Source of the DNA: Pseudomonas monsensis
GTDB lineage: Bacteria > Pseudomonadota > Gammaproteobacteria > Pseudomonadales > Pseudomonadaceae
Direction of reading: 5' to 3'
DNA: 64,000 bases
Assembly: GCF_014268495.2 (NCBI RefSeq)
Contig: NZ_CP077087.1
Coordinates: 1,615,501-1,679,500 of the forward strand
Positions within the stretch are counted from its first letter, which is position 1; the number at the start of each line of letters is the position of its first letter. Shown one piece after another: positions 9,102-18,495 of this stretch. Under the pieces are notes generated by a model. The model worked only from the letters and a program-made list of their open reading frames with translations, ran no database searches and had not been told where the DNA came from. The position numbers and the translations under genes are program-made.

Positions 9102-9330
9102 CGTGTTACTCCTTGGTTCGAAGTGCCGCGACTTTCGTTACCTCGCGAAAGGGAGGCAGCTGTACGCAGGGTGATAAACCGGGAACCGAGGAAAGGGGCA
9201 CGCCCGCAGGCGTCCCACGCGCAGCTGCCATGACTTGATGGACGCGCTGTCGCGCTGGTTGCTCCGGGTTACCACACCTGATCGCTGAATGAGCCAGCGA
9301 CGTCCGCAGAGTATCCCGTCGAAAAACAGC
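9102..9330 (-). other. Possible structured leader RNA of the DUF3077 gene
   Basis: This stretch before the DUF3077 start holds no convincing gene. It contains an 8-base inverted repeat (GGCAGCTG at 9155-9162, CAGCTGCC at 9222-9229) enclosing a 59-base interior that itself has a hairpin ACGCC-CGCA-GGCGT at 9200-9213. Closer to the gene, CTTTCG and CGAAAG form a further stem at about 9132-9151. Nested pairing like this suggests a folded 5' leader on the minus strand. This is inferred from inspection only. Confidence 0.45.
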
Positions 9331-9452
9331 CCAATAGTGCAGCTAGCCGTTCAAATATGAGATTCGGAGTTTGCCTACAAGGTCTGTGGGCGCCATCCGA
9401 TATTGCGAGACCAGGTGCAAGCGAATCTAAACGTCAGGCACGAAATGAACCC

Positions 9453-9541
9453 AGTGGGGGCGGGCTTGCTCGCGAAGGCGCAATGTCAGATTTACGCATC
9501 TGCCGGTTGATCCACCTCATTCGTGAGCAAGCCCGCTCAGA
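9453..9541. repeat. Degenerate REP palindrome pair
   Basis: GGGCGGGCTTGCTCGCGAAG and, inverted, TCGTGAGCAAGCCCGC about 50 bases on. The outer GTGGGAGC part is decayed in both arms. Together with the leader and a terminator it accounts for the gap between the DUF3077 gene and the VirJ-type gene. Confidence 0.75.
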
Positions 9542-9569
9542 CATTGGTTTTTGGGTGTTCGGCGGTATG

Positions 9570-9609
9570 CAAAAAGCCCCCGCAACCGTAAGGCTGCGGG
9601 GGCTTTTCG
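9570..9609 (-). terminator. Terminator after the mprF operon
   Basis: Arms AAAAGCCCCCGCA and TGCGGGGGCTTTT surrounding ACCGTAAGGC, ending 16 bases after the stop codon of the hydrolase gene. Confidence 0.88.
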
Positions 9610-9624
9610 TGTCGCCGGCTCAAA

Positions 9625-10917
9625 TCACTCTGCCGGCTGATCCTTGCTCTGACGCTTCTCGATCAAGTCCACCAGACGCTTGGCCAGCGCCGGGTAGTTC
9701 TCGTCGAAGTGGTGGCCGCCGGGCAATTTCACCGCTTCGCCGACGGCAGTCTTGTCGGTGCAGCCGCTTTCATCGGTTTCTTCGGCGCCATAGATGCACA
9801 CCACTTTGGCGGCCGGCAGCTTGGCCATTTCCGGGCCGGTGGCGGCTTCCTTGCCGGCGTTGCCGAGCCAGCCTTCGACTTCGATTTCGAAGCTGCCGGT
9901 GCGGGCGAAGGCCAGCAGGATGATTGCGTCGACGCGCTGTTGCTCGGTGTCCGGCAGGCGGTTGTAGATCGCCGGCAGGACATCGGCACCGAACGAGTAA
10001 CCGGTCAGGATGAAGCGCTTGGTGCCCCATTTCTGCCGGTAGTGCTGCATCAGTTCGGTCAGGTCCAGCGCGCTTTGCTCCGGGCTCTTGTGCTGCCAGT
10101 AGTAGCGCAGGGTGTCGATGCCGACCACCGGGTAGCCGATCTTGGCCATCTCGCCGGCCACATCGCGGTCGAGGTCGCGCCAGCCGCCGTCACCGGAGAG
10201 GAACAGGGTCACGGTGTCTTTCGCCTGGCCTGCCGGCACTTCCACCACCGGAATCGCCAGGCCGCCGTTTGCCTTGTCGCCGCCGACGAGGATCTTGCGC
10301 AGTTCGTTGTTCAGCACTTGCGGCAGGTTGATGTCGTAGTCGCTGATGCTGGTTTCGGCGTTTGGTTGATCGCGCACGAAACCGGCGCTGGTGTCGTCCG
10401 GGTTGTCGTTCCACGCCACCAGCCAGTGGCCGTGAGCCGCAGATTTTGGCAACAGGTGGGTGCAGCCGGGTTTTTCCAGCGCCAGGTCAACCGAGATGGC
10501 CTGGGCCTTGTCGTCCTTCTGCTCGGACAACCAGCGCCACGCCAGCACGGCGCCAGGGCCGATACCGCTGACCAGCGTAGCGGGGCCGTTCAGTTCGCGC
10601 AGGCCGGTCTGCAGGGCGCGGCTCTGTTGCAGGCAGTCCTTGGGCAGAATCACCTGAACGATCTGCGCCGAGGCGCTGCGGCTCAGGGTGCTCAGTTGGT
10701 TGTCGGTCAGCTTCTGGTCGTCATTGACCGCCACCAGCACCTGCGCCTTGGGCTGGGTGCCCGGGATCACGCGGGTCATGACGGTGCCGTCGGCGGCCGT
10801 CAGCGGTTGCAGGGTCGGTTGGGGTGCCGGACGTTTGAGGTACCAGTAACCGCCGCCGGCAATCACGGCCAGCACAATCAATGCGGCCAGGATGTACTTC
10901 AGGGAGCGTTGAATCAT
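9625..10917 (-). CDS. VirJ/AcvB-family periplasmic serine hydrolase, probable aminoacyl-phosphatidylglycerol hydrolase
   Basis: A 430-residue protein with an N-terminal membrane anchor or uncleaved signal (residues about 8-26, KYILAALIVLAVIAGGGYWY) and a periplasmic alpha/beta-hydrolase domain in its second half: LFLSGDGGWRD, then the nucleophile elbow GYSFGAD, and GGHHFDENY with the likely catalytic histidine. VirJ/AcvB proteins of Agrobacterium and PA0919 of P. aeruginosa hydrolyse aminoacylated phosphatidylglycerol; PA0919 sits next to mprF as here. The mprF stop and this start share a base (TGATG), which implies translational coupling. Confidence 0.88.
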   Translation of the reverse strand: MIQRSLKYILAALIVLAVIAGGGYWYLKRPAPQPTLQPLTAADGTVMTRVIPGTQPKAQVLVAVNDDQKLTDNQLSTLSRSASAQIVQVILPKDCLQQSRALQTGLRELNGPATLVSGIGPGAVLAWRWLSEQKDDKAQAISVDLALEKPGCTHLLPKSAAHGHWLVAWNDNPDDTSAGFVRDQPNAETSISDYDINLPQVLNNELRKILVGGDKANGGLAIPVVEVPAGQAKDTVTLFLSGDGGWRDLDRDVAGEMAKIGYPVVGIDTLRYYWQHKSPEQSALDLTELMQHYRQKWGTKRFILTGYSFGADVLPAIYNRLPDTEQQRVDAIILLAFARTGSFEIEVEGWLGNAGKEAATGPEMAKLPAAKVVCIYGAEETDESGCTDKTAVGEAVKLPGGHHFDENYPALAKRLVDLIEKRQSKDQPAE

Positions 10918-13556
10918 CAGCGTTTCACCAATCCAGTCAAGCCGCCCGCGATCAGGGCGGCAGTGTCGGCCAGCGCCACCAGCGGATCAAGTCCCGCGGG
11001 CACGGCCATATAACGGGGTTCCCAGTCAGGCTGGAACTTGTCTTTGAAGCGGCGCAAGCCTTGGAAGTTGTACAACTGCTCACCACGGCGGAAAACCATC
11101 GAGCCCAGACGCTGGGTCAGCGGTGCACCGCGCCGGGGTTGCAACCCTGACAACGGCACCATGCCCAGGCTGAAGCGCGCGTATCCGTGACTCTTATAGT
11201 GTTGAATCAGGCCGACCATCATGAATTCCATGGTCAGCTTCGGGGCATCCGGGTGCGCGCGCATCAGGTCGAGGCTGGCCAGGTCGTGGCTGTAAGTCTC
11301 GAGCAAGTTGGCGAACGCCACCGGACGGCCTTCGAAGCGAATCACCGCAATGCGGAAATGCTTCAGGTAATCGTCGCTGAAACGGCCGAGGGAGAAACCT
11401 TTCTCACGCACGTTCTTGCCGGTCAGCCACGCATCGGAAATCACTTTCAGCTCGTCCATCGGCGCCTGACCCGGCTCATGGATTTCCAGCGACAGGCCAT
11501 CGCGGGTGCCACGGTTCCAGGTGTAGCGCAGATCCTTCATTTCCTTGCCCTTGGCTTCCAGGTCAAAGCGCTGCAGATTGACGCGGGCCTCTTCGCCGAG
11601 CTTGATCGCGGTCAGGCCGATGTCCATGTAGTAGGGCAGGTTTTCTGCGCGCACCTGATAGAACACCGGCCGTGTGTGATGGATGTCGCACAGGTCACGG
11701 AACTGCCAGATCATTTCAGCGCGTTGCTGACCAGGACCGATCGGGTCGTATAGCGCCACCAGGCTGCGACCACGACGCGCGTACATCAGGAACGCCTCGT
11801 CGTTGGGGTGGAACAGCAGCGCCTTGTCACCGGTCAGCGCGAGGCCGCCGTCAGGTTGCGCCGAAGCCATGAGGATCTTTGCTGCGCGATCGAGTTCGTC
11901 CGGTGTCGGCAGATGAATGACCGGACGTGCGGTGCGCAACAGCCAGGTCAGGGAAATCACCAGCAACAGCACGGCGGCACCGAGCAGCGAACGCAGACCC
12001 CGTGGGGCGTCAGCGTCGAGGGTGAATTGCCACCACAGCTGATGGCTGTACGGCACGTCCTGATAGGCGAACAGCAGCAGCCAGGTCGAGGCGCCCAGCA
12101 CGCAGAGGCTGGACACCAGATACAGCGGCGAGAAGGGCAGTTCGGTCAGGCGGCTCGGACGATAGAAGGAGCGACGGAACACCCCGAGCAGGGCCGCCGT
12201 CAGCGTCATCAGCGTCGCTTCTTCCCAGTCGAAGCCTTTGAGCAGCGAGAGCAGGGCGCCCACCAGCAACAGAATGGTGGTCAGCATCCACGCGGCCGAC
12301 AGGCGCCGACGCAGGCCCTGGGCCAGCAACAGGCAGAGCACGCCGATCAGGCTGGCGCCGAAGTGCGAGGCGTCGACCAGGCGATGCGGGATCAGGAAAC
12401 CGATGTGTTCAAGGCGAGTGTCGATTTCCGGTGTGGCGCCGGAGAACAGCAGCACGACGCCGGACAGGAACACCAGTACTGCCAGAATCGGCGCGGCCAG
12501 GCCAGACGCGGCGCGCATGGTCTGGGTCTGGAACAGGCGCTGACCTTCGTTGATCAGCAGCAGAACGCAGGCCACCAGCAGCGGCAGCACCACGTAGATC
12601 AGCCGATACAGCAGCAGCGCAGCAGCCAGAGGCGCGGCGCCGAGTTTATCGGCGAAGGCGGCGAGCAGAATCGCTTCGAACACCCCCACGCCACCCGGGA
12701 CATGGCTGAGTACACCCGCCGCCAAGGCCAGCAGGTACACCAGCAGGAAAGCGCCAAACGGCGGTGCTTCCGGCAGCAACAGGTACAGAACGGTGGCAGC
12801 GGCAGCCACGTCGAGCGCGGTGATGACCAGTTGCAGGAACGTCAGGCGACGGCCCGGCAGGCGCAGTGTGCGGCGGCCAGCCTTGACCAACAGGTTGTCG
12901 CGGTAGGGTTGTTCCGGCAGGCGCCGACGATAGATGCCGATTGCGAGAATGGCGCCAGCCAGCAACACGGTCACCGCGACGGTGCCGAGCAGGCCTTGCG
13001 ACAATCCCAGCGCCTGGGACGCGGCGGGCAGGTCGCTCAGCGTGGCGAGCGCAGCCAGCGGCGGCAACGCGCAGCCCAGCGACAGACTGGCAAACAGGGT
13101 CATGTGCGCGACTTCCGACGCCCCCAGTCCCAGTCGTGCGTATAAACGGTAGCGCACCGAGCCGCCGGACAGCAGCGACAGGCCGATGGCATTGCCGATC
13201 GCAAACGCGGTGAAGCCGCCCAGCGCCAGTGTGCGCGGTGGCAAGGTGACCCCGGCGTAGCGGCTGGCCGACCATTCGTAGCCCAGCAGAATGATGAAAC
13301 CGACGACGGTGGCACCGAATGCACCGAGCAGGGCCGGTTTCGGCACGTCGAGAATCGAGTCGTGCAGCGCGTCGAGATCGAGTTCGACGAGCAGATGACG
13401 ACAGGCAATCAGCGCAATCGTAAACAGCAGCAGCGTGACCGCCAGACCGATGGGTTGACGGTATTTGCTCAGCCGATCCAGCAAGCGCAAACGCTCGGGT
13501 TTGATCGGATTTTCCGCTGTGACGGTGTCTTGTGGATCAGACGAGTTGGCGCGCAT
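10917..13556 (-). CDS. mprF: Bifunctional aminoacyl-phosphatidylglycerol synthase/flippase MprF
   Basis: An 879-residue inner-membrane protein. About the first 530 residues are hydrophobic, with the flippase/UPF0104 region (LLSGGSVRYRLYARLG, LSHVPGGVGVFEAILLAAF); the rest is the cytoplasmic DUF2156 transferase domain (FHPNDEAFLMYARRGRSLVALYDPIG; LTMEFMMVGLIQHYK; YARFSLGMVPLSG). The enzyme moves an amino acid from charged tRNA to phosphatidylglycerol (alanine in P. aeruginosa) and lowers surface negative charge, giving tolerance to cationic peptides. I start at the ATG at 13556, preceded by AGAGGTG; one in-frame TTG lies just upstream. It forms an operon with the hydrolase, so the pair can make and remove the modified lipid. 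Confidence 0.95.
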   Translation of the reverse strand: MRANSSDPQDTVTAENPIKPERLRLLDRLSKYRQPIGLAVTLLLFTIALIACRHLLVELDLDALHDSILDVPKPALLGAFGATVVGFIILLGYEWSASRYAGVTLPPRTLALGGFTAFAIGNAIGLSLLSGGSVRYRLYARLGLGASEVAHMTLFASLSLGCALPPLAALATLSDLPAASQALGLSQGLLGTVAVTVLLAGAILAIGIYRRRLPEQPYRDNLLVKAGRRTLRLPGRRLTFLQLVITALDVAAAATVLYLLLPEAPPFGAFLLVYLLALAAGVLSHVPGGVGVFEAILLAAFADKLGAAPLAAALLLYRLIYVVLPLLVACVLLLINEGQRLFQTQTMRAASGLAAPILAVLVFLSGVVLLFSGATPEIDTRLEHIGFLIPHRLVDASHFGASLIGVLCLLLAQGLRRRLSAAWMLTTILLLVGALLSLLKGFDWEEATLMTLTAALLGVFRRSFYRPSRLTELPFSPLYLVSSLCVLGASTWLLLFAYQDVPYSHQLWWQFTLDADAPRGLRSLLGAAVLLLVISLTWLLRTARPVIHLPTPDELDRAAKILMASAQPDGGLALTGDKALLFHPNDEAFLMYARRGRSLVALYDPIGPGQQRAEMIWQFRDLCDIHHTRPVFYQVRAENLPYYMDIGLTAIKLGEEARVNLQRFDLEAKGKEMKDLRYTWNRGTRDGLSLEIHEPGQAPMDELKVISDAWLTGKNVREKGFSLGRFSDDYLKHFRIAVIRFEGRPVAFANLLETYSHDLASLDLMRAHPDAPKLTMEFMMVGLIQHYKSHGYARFSLGMVPLSGLQPRRGAPLTQRLGSMVFRRGEQLYNFQGLRRFKDKFQPDWEPRYMAVPAGLDPLVALADTAALIAGGLTGLVKR

Positions 13557-13797
13557 CAATCACCTCTTGGATTGTGCGCGACAGGATGGGGGTATCCAGC
13601 CAAGTTACCAATCCCTGTAGAAAAAAATAATCACAAAATACTACGCCTCTCACCGGGTATCGGCGAGGGCAGTCATGGATTGCAGACTGCTTGCCCGCGA
13701 CGCAAAGCATAGTCGCAAGTGGGCGGGTCTGATGATCCTGGACGATTCACTGCACAGTGACAGATCATTGTTGCGAAAGGACTTTTTCAACAGATAC

Positions 13798-13830
13798 AAA
13801 AAAGGCCACTCTTTCGAGTAGCCTTTTTTG
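13798..13830 (-). terminator. Terminator of initiator tRNA copy 1
   Basis: On the minus strand GGCTACTC-GAAA-GAGTGGCC is followed by TTTTTT; GAAA forms the loop. An equivalent terminator follows copy 2. Confidence 0.9.
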
Positions 13831-13835
13831 ATGTT

Positions 13836-13912
<77 letters not shown>

Positions 13913-14095
13913 TCTGTGTGGCGGCATTCTACAGGCGAACGGCTGAGTGTCAACCGCTAATCCCGAAAAGGGTCAAATAAGCGTGAAATCGCGGCAAACG
14001 GTCGCAGGTCATGGGTTAAGTTTCGGAAATACAACGAATTCCTGTTTGCCTGCAGCATTGTGGGCAGGTCGATCTGCAAAAAAACACACGCGCAC

Positions 14096-14128
14096 AAAAA
14101 AGGCCACTCTTTCGAGTAGCCTTTTTTG
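14096..14128 (-). terminator. Terminator of initiator tRNA copy 2
   Basis: Same stem-loop sequence and T-run as after copy 1. Confidence 0.9.
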
Positions 14129-14133
14129 ATGTT

Positions 14134-14210
<77 letters not shown>

Positions 14211-14425
14211 TCTGTGTGTCGGCATTCTACAGAGGATCGCCGGAGTGTCAACCTAGATTTGGATAAAATCTCTTGAGGTTCAATCGGTTAGCGTTCCTTC
14301 ACAGGTGTCTTGTCCTGCCGTAGGGCAGGTGGGGCAAGGCTTTCAGCTCTATTGGGGGCTCAGTTTCAATTGAAAAAACAAATTTAAAGGACTTTTCCTA
14401 CCGCTGGGACAGAACATTCAAACCA

Positions 14426-14441
14426 CTGGTGCTATATACAG
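14426..14441. promoter_or_regulatory. LexA box of dinB
   Basis: CTGGTGCTATATACAG fits the SOS operator pattern CTG-N10-CAG with an AT-alternating centre. It lies 49 bases before the dinB start, so the polymerase gene is very likely repressed by LexA. Confidence 0.85.
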
Positions 14442-14490
14442 TTCTCAGTGAGATACTGCTGATCCGGTTCGCCACGTTCCCTTTTCTGAC

Positions 14491-15552
14491 ATGACTCAGC
14501 GAAAAATCATCCACATCGACTGTGACTGTTTCTACGCCGCCATCGAGATGCGCGATGACCCGCGGCTGGCGGGCAAGCCATTGGCAGTGGGAGGGTCGGC
14601 GGACCGGCGCGGGGTGATTGCCACCTGTAACTATGAGGCGCGGGCGTACGGCGTGCGCTCGGCCATGGCCTCCGGGCATGCCTTGAAGCTGTGCCCGGAC
14701 CTGACCATCGTCAAGCCGCGCATGGATGCGTACCGGGAAGCATCGAAGGAAATTCACACGATCTTTGCCGACTACACCGACCTCATCGAGCCACTGTCGC
14801 TGGATGAGGCTTACCTCGACGTGTCTGACAGCGCGCATTTCGGCGGCAGCGCCACGCGCATTGCCCAGGACATCCGCCGACGCGTCTCCAATCAGTTGCA
14901 CATCACCGTTTCCGCCGGTGTGGCGCCAAACAAGTTTCTGGCAAAGATCGCCAGCGACTGGAAAAAGCCCAACGGCTTGTTCGTGATCACCCCGGACCAG
15001 GTCGAGGACTTTGTCAGCGGTTTGCCAGTGAGCAAGTTGCACGGCGTCGGCAAGGTCACCGCCGACCGGCTGGGCAAGCTTGGTATCGTCGACTGCCTGC
15101 AGTTGCGTGAGTGGGGCAAACTGGCGCTGGTGCGCGAATTCGGCAGTTTTGGCGAGCGACTCTGGAGCCTGGCCCGCGGGATTGATGACCGGCAAGTGCA
15201 CAATGACAGTCGGCGTCAGTCGATCAGCGTCGAAAACACCTACGACGTTGACCTGCCGGATCTGCGCAGTTGCCTGGATAAATTGCCCGAACTGCTGGAA
15301 ACCCTGAAAACCCGCATGACACGCATCGACAGCAGTTATCGACCGGGCAAGCCATTCGTCAAAGTGAAATTCCATGACTTTACCCAGACCACGCTGGAGC
15401 AGGCCGGGGCAGGGCGCGATCTGGGCAGTTATCAGTTGATGCTGACGCAGGCGTTCAATCGCGGCGGGAAACCGGTGCGGTTGCTCGGGGTCGGGGTAAG
15501 GCTGGAGGATTTGCGCGGCGGGTTTGAGCAGATGGAGTTGTTTGAGCGGTAG
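14491..15552 (+). CDS. dinB: DNA polymerase IV (Y-family translesion polymerase)
   Basis: A 353-residue error-prone polymerase. The palm has D10 in HIDCDCF and the catalytic pair D105-E106 in SLDEAYLD; the steric region KFLAKIASDWKKP and the helix-hairpin-helix VSKLHGVGKVTADRLGKLG follow, then the little-finger domain. The C-terminus ends QMELFER, a plausible beta-clamp binding motif (Q-x-x-L-F). Length is usual for DinB. The SOS box just upstream points to induction by DNA damage. The ribosome-binding site before the ATG is poor. Confidence 0.97.
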   Translation: MTQRKIIHIDCDCFYAAIEMRDDPRLAGKPLAVGGSADRRGVIATCNYEARAYGVRSAMASGHALKLCPDLTIVKPRMDAYREASKEIHTIFADYTDLIEPLSLDEAYLDVSDSAHFGGSATRIAQDIRRRVSNQLHITVSAGVAPNKFLAKIASDWKKPNGLFVITPDQVEDFVSGLPVSKLHGVGKVTADRLGKLGIVDCLQLREWGKLALVREFGSFGERLWSLARGIDDRQVHNDSRRQSISVENTYDVDLPDLRSCLDKLPELLETLKTRMTRIDSSYRPGKPFVKVKFHDFTQTTLEQAGAGRDLGSYQLMLTQAFNRGGKPVRLLGVGVRLEDLRGGFEQMELFER

Positions 15553-15573
15553 TTTTGCGACAAATTTCGGATG

Positions 15574-15671
15574 GTCATCGCGGGCAAGCCTGCTCCCACA
15601 GGGATTTTTGGAGTTCACACAATGTGTGTTTCACCATTAAACGCTGTGGGAGCGGGCTTGCCCGCGATGCT
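15574..15671. repeat. REP palindrome pair (GCGGGCTTGCCCGC subtype)
   Basis: ATCGCGGGCAAGCCTGCTCC and, inverted, GGAGCGGGCTTGCCCGCGAT about 60 bases on, in the convergent gap between dinB and the lipoprotein gene. Confidence 0.85.
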
Positions 15672-15679
15672 TTTAGCTT

Positions 15680-16633
15680 TTAATTCGGTCCCGGATCCGC
15701 CACCAGGCGCCCGGCATCCTTGGTCAGCGACTTGAGAAACTCGGTCTGCAACTCAGGATCGTTACGGGTCAGTTCGATCAGGCTTTGTTCCAGCTCGCTG
15801 GCTTCTTCTTCCAGCCCCAGTTCCGACAGACGTTTGACCCGGTGGACCCACTGACTCACTTCGTCGTCTTCCAGATCGTCGTAAATCAGCCCGTGCGCTT
15901 CCAGCAACTTGCTGCGCAGGTGGCTGCTGATGGTCAGGGACGAGTCGCTGTGCACGTCATCCTTGCCGTCCTCGACGCTGATCTGCAGTTTGCCGACATG
16001 ATTGAGGTCATTTTCGGCGAACGGACTGTCCAGCAGGTTCAGGCGCAGCACGCCGTTGCGGTCGGTGGTCATGTCGAAGGTCTGCTTGCCGGCCTTGACC
16101 TGCACCGGCCGCTCGCTCCATGGCAGGCTCGAATACTCCATGCGCTTGTCGCGCTGGACTTCATCTATGCCGGCCAGGTTCTGTTGCGCACGCCCATGGG
16201 ACTGCACGTTCATGAACGGGTTGACCCCGGCAATGCCGTAGTTCAGCCAATCCTTGGTCACGCTGTCCGGCAGGTTACCCAGAGCGAAGACATTGACCAC
16301 ATTCGCGCCGATACCGGCCACCACGGCCACCGCGCCGAGCGGAATCTCGTAGACCTCCCGCCAGGGTTGGTAAGGCGTGTAACGGTCGTAACGACGGGTG
16401 ACTTCGAACTCGGTGACTTCGAAGGTCTTCTGTTCGTTGATTTTCACGCGTCGCTGCGGCAGCTCAAGCTCCTTGGGCTCACCGACATCGATCTGCAGGC
16501 TGTGGTCGAGCAGTTTGCGCTCGACCCGCTCTTCGTGCTCGCTGCGCTGTGACATGTGATTGGCACAGCCGCTGACCAGCAGGGCACCGCACAGGGCGGT
16601 GCCACCGAGGCCCAAGGTGTTTCGCTTGAACAT
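15680..16633 (-). CDS. Putative lipoprotein of unknown function
   Basis: A 317-residue protein with a lipoprotein signal peptide (ALCGALLVSGCAN; lipidated cysteine at residue 23). The mature part is mostly hydrophilic, with one hydrophobic segment at about residues 97-116 (IPLGAVAVVAGIGANVVNVF) and an acidic C-terminal third predicted helical (LEDDEVSQWVHRVKRLSELGLEEEASELEQSL). I recognise no catalytic motif. It ends 17 bases before proS would end on the same strand, that is, it lies just downstream of proS and may be read with it. A cell-envelope role is the most that can be said. Confidence 0.8.
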   Translation of the reverse strand: MFKRNTLGLGGTALCGALLVSGCANHMSQRSEHEERVERKLLDHSLQIDVGEPKELELPQRRVKINEQKTFEVTEFEVTRRYDRYTPYQPWREVYEIPLGAVAVVAGIGANVVNVFALGNLPDSVTKDWLNYGIAGVNPFMNVQSHGRAQQNLAGIDEVQRDKRMEYSSLPWSERPVQVKAGKQTFDMTTDRNGVLRLNLLDSPFAENDLNHVGKLQISVEDGKDDVHSDSSLTISSHLRSKLLEAHGLIYDDLEDDEVSQWVHRVKRLSELGLEEEASELEQSLIELTRNDPELQTEFLKSLTKDAGRLVADPGPN

Positions 16634-16650
16634 GAGGTCTCTATCTGGAA

Positions 16651-18366
16651 TCAGCGGCGGATACGGGCCTGAAGGAAGGGCACTACATCGGCGACCGGCA
16701 GCGCTTGCGCTTCGGCCTCGGTACGGCTCTTGTATTCCAGGTTGCCTTCGGCAAGACCGCGGTCGCTGACCACGATCCGGTGCGGAATGCCGATCAGCTC
16801 CATGTCCGCGAACTTGATGCCCGGGCTGGTTTTCTTGTCGCGATCGTCCAGCAGCACTTCGAAGCCGGCAGCGGTCAGTTCCGCGTACAGCTTGTCGGTG
16901 GCTTCGCGCACCTGCTCGGTTTCATAGCGCAGCGGTACCAGAGCGATCTGGAACGGTGCCAGGGTGTCGCTCCAGATGATGCCGTTTTCGTCGTTGTTCT
17001 GCTCGATGGCGGCGGCAACCACGCGGGACACGCCGATGCCGTAGCAACCCATTTCCAGGGTGACAGGCTTGCCGTTCTCGCCCAGCACTTCGCACTTCAT
17101 CGCCTTGCTGTACTTGTTGCCCAGCTGGAAGATGTGCCCGACTTCGATGCCGCGCTTGATTTCCAGGGTGCCTTTGCCGTCCGGGCTTGGATCGCCAGCC
17201 ACGACGTTGCGCAGGTCGGCGACGGTCGGAACCGGCAGGTCACGCTCCCAGTTCACGCCGAAGTAGTGCTTGTCGTCGATGTTCGCGCCGATACCGAAGT
17301 CGCTCATCAGCTCGACCGAGCGGTCGATGATGATTGGCAATGGCAGGTTCAGCGGGCCGAGGGAACCGGCGCCGGCGCCGATGGCGTCACGCAGTTCGGC
17401 ATCGGTAGCCATGACCAGCGGGCTGGCCACGCCAGGTTGCTGGGCAGCCTTGATTTCGTTGAGTTCGTGGTCGCCACGGATGACCAGCGCGATCAGCTTG
17501 CCTTCTTCTTCGGCGCGCACGATCAGGGTCTTGATGGTCTTTTCAATCGGCAGATTGAATTTCTCCACCAGCGCCGCGATGGTCTTGGTGTCTGGCGTAT
17601 CGACCAGGCGCAGCTCTTCGGTCGGAGCGGCGCGCGAAGTTTCGCGTGGCACCGCTTCGGCTTTTTCGATGTTCGCCGCGTAGTCGGAACCGTTGCTGAA
17701 GACGATATCGTCTTCGCCGGATTCGGCCAGTACGTGGAATTCGTGCGAACCGGCGCCACCGATCGAGCCGTTGTCGGCTTCAACCGGACGGAATTTCAGG
17801 CCCAGGCGGGTGAACACGTTGCAGTACGCCTGGTGCATGCGGTCATAGGTGACCTGCAGCGATGCCTGGTCGGCGTGGAAGGAGTAGGCGTCCTTCATGA
17901 TGAATTCGCGGCCGCGCATCAAACCGAAGCGTGGGCGGATTTCGTCACGGAATTTGGTCTGGATCTGGTACAGGTTGATCGGCAGCTGTTTGTAGCTGCT
18001 CAACTCGTTGCGCATCAGATCGGTGATCACTTCTTCGTGGGTCGGGCCCGCGCAGAAGTCGCGACCGTGGCGATCCTTGATGCGCAGCAGCTCAGGGCCG
18101 TATTCGTCCCAGCGTCCCGATTCCTGCCACAGCTCGGCCGGTTGGGTGCTCGGCATCAACACTTCCAGAGAGCCGGCAGCGTTCATTTCTTCGCGAACGA
18201 TGGCTTCAACCTTGCGCATGACTCGCAGGCCCATCGGCAGCCAGGTGTACAGGCCCGAGGCAAGTTTGCGGATCATGCCGGCGCGCAGCATCAGCTGATG
18301 GCTGATCACGACCGCATCGGAAGGCGTTTCTTTCTGTGTGGCGAGCAAAAATTGACTGGTGCGCAT
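16651..18366 (-). CDS. proS: Prolyl-tRNA synthetase
   Basis: A 571-residue class II aminoacyl-tRNA synthetase charging tRNA-Pro. Class II motif 2 is seen in [21 protein letters not shown] and motif 3 in [17 protein letters not shown]. Between them lies the YbaK-like editing insertion (about residues 225-400) that clears mis-charged alanine, giving the usual length of the bacterial-type enzyme. I chose the ATG giving [15 protein letters not shown], which matches the family; an open stretch of 32 codons upstream is not conserved. Confidence 0.97.
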   Translation of the reverse strand: MRTSQFLLATQKETPSDAVVISHQLMLRAGMIRKLASGLYTWLPMGLRVMRKVEAIVREEMNAAGSLEVLMPSTQPAELWQESGRWDEYGPELLRIKDRHGRDFCAGPTHEEVITDLMRNELSSYKQLPINLYQIQTKFRDEIRPRFGLMRGREFIMKDAYSFHADQASLQVTYDRMHQAYCNVFTRLGLKFRPVEADNGSIGGAGSHEFHVLAESGEDDIVFSNGSDYAANIEKAEAVPRETSRAAPTEELRLVDTPDTKTIAALVEKFNLPIEKTIKTLIVRAEEEGKLIALVIRGDHELNEIKAAQQPGVASPLVMATDAELRDAIGAGAGSLGPLNLPLPIIIDRSVELMSDFGIGANIDDKHYFGVNWERDLPVPTVADLRNVVAGDPSPDGKGTLEIKRGIEVGHIFQLGNKYSKAMKCEVLGENGKPVTLEMGCYGIGVSRVVAAAIEQNNDENGIIWSDTLAPFQIALVPLRYETEQVREATDKLYAELTAAGFEVLLDDRDKKTSPGIKFADMELIGIPHRIVVSDRGLAEGNLEYKSRTEAEAQALPVADVVPFLQARIRR

Positions 18367-18460
18367 GGTTGGCCGTTGTCGGTTGCTATGACTGGAAATG
18401 ACGGAGCAGTGTACCGGCGAGTTTTGCTGACGTACAGAAGCGTGGCCGGCGGTGAGGTCC

Positions 18461-18489
18461 AACGGCGGGATTCCTCCCGCCGTGGGTGA
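18461..18489. repeat. Perfect inverted repeat after ampG
   Basis: Arms ACGGCGGGA and TCCCGCCGT separated by a short loop, just after the ampG stop codon. There is no run of T on the minus strand, so it looks like a transcript-end stabilising hairpin rather than a classical intrinsic terminator. Confidence 0.6.
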
Positions 18490-18495
18490 AATGTC

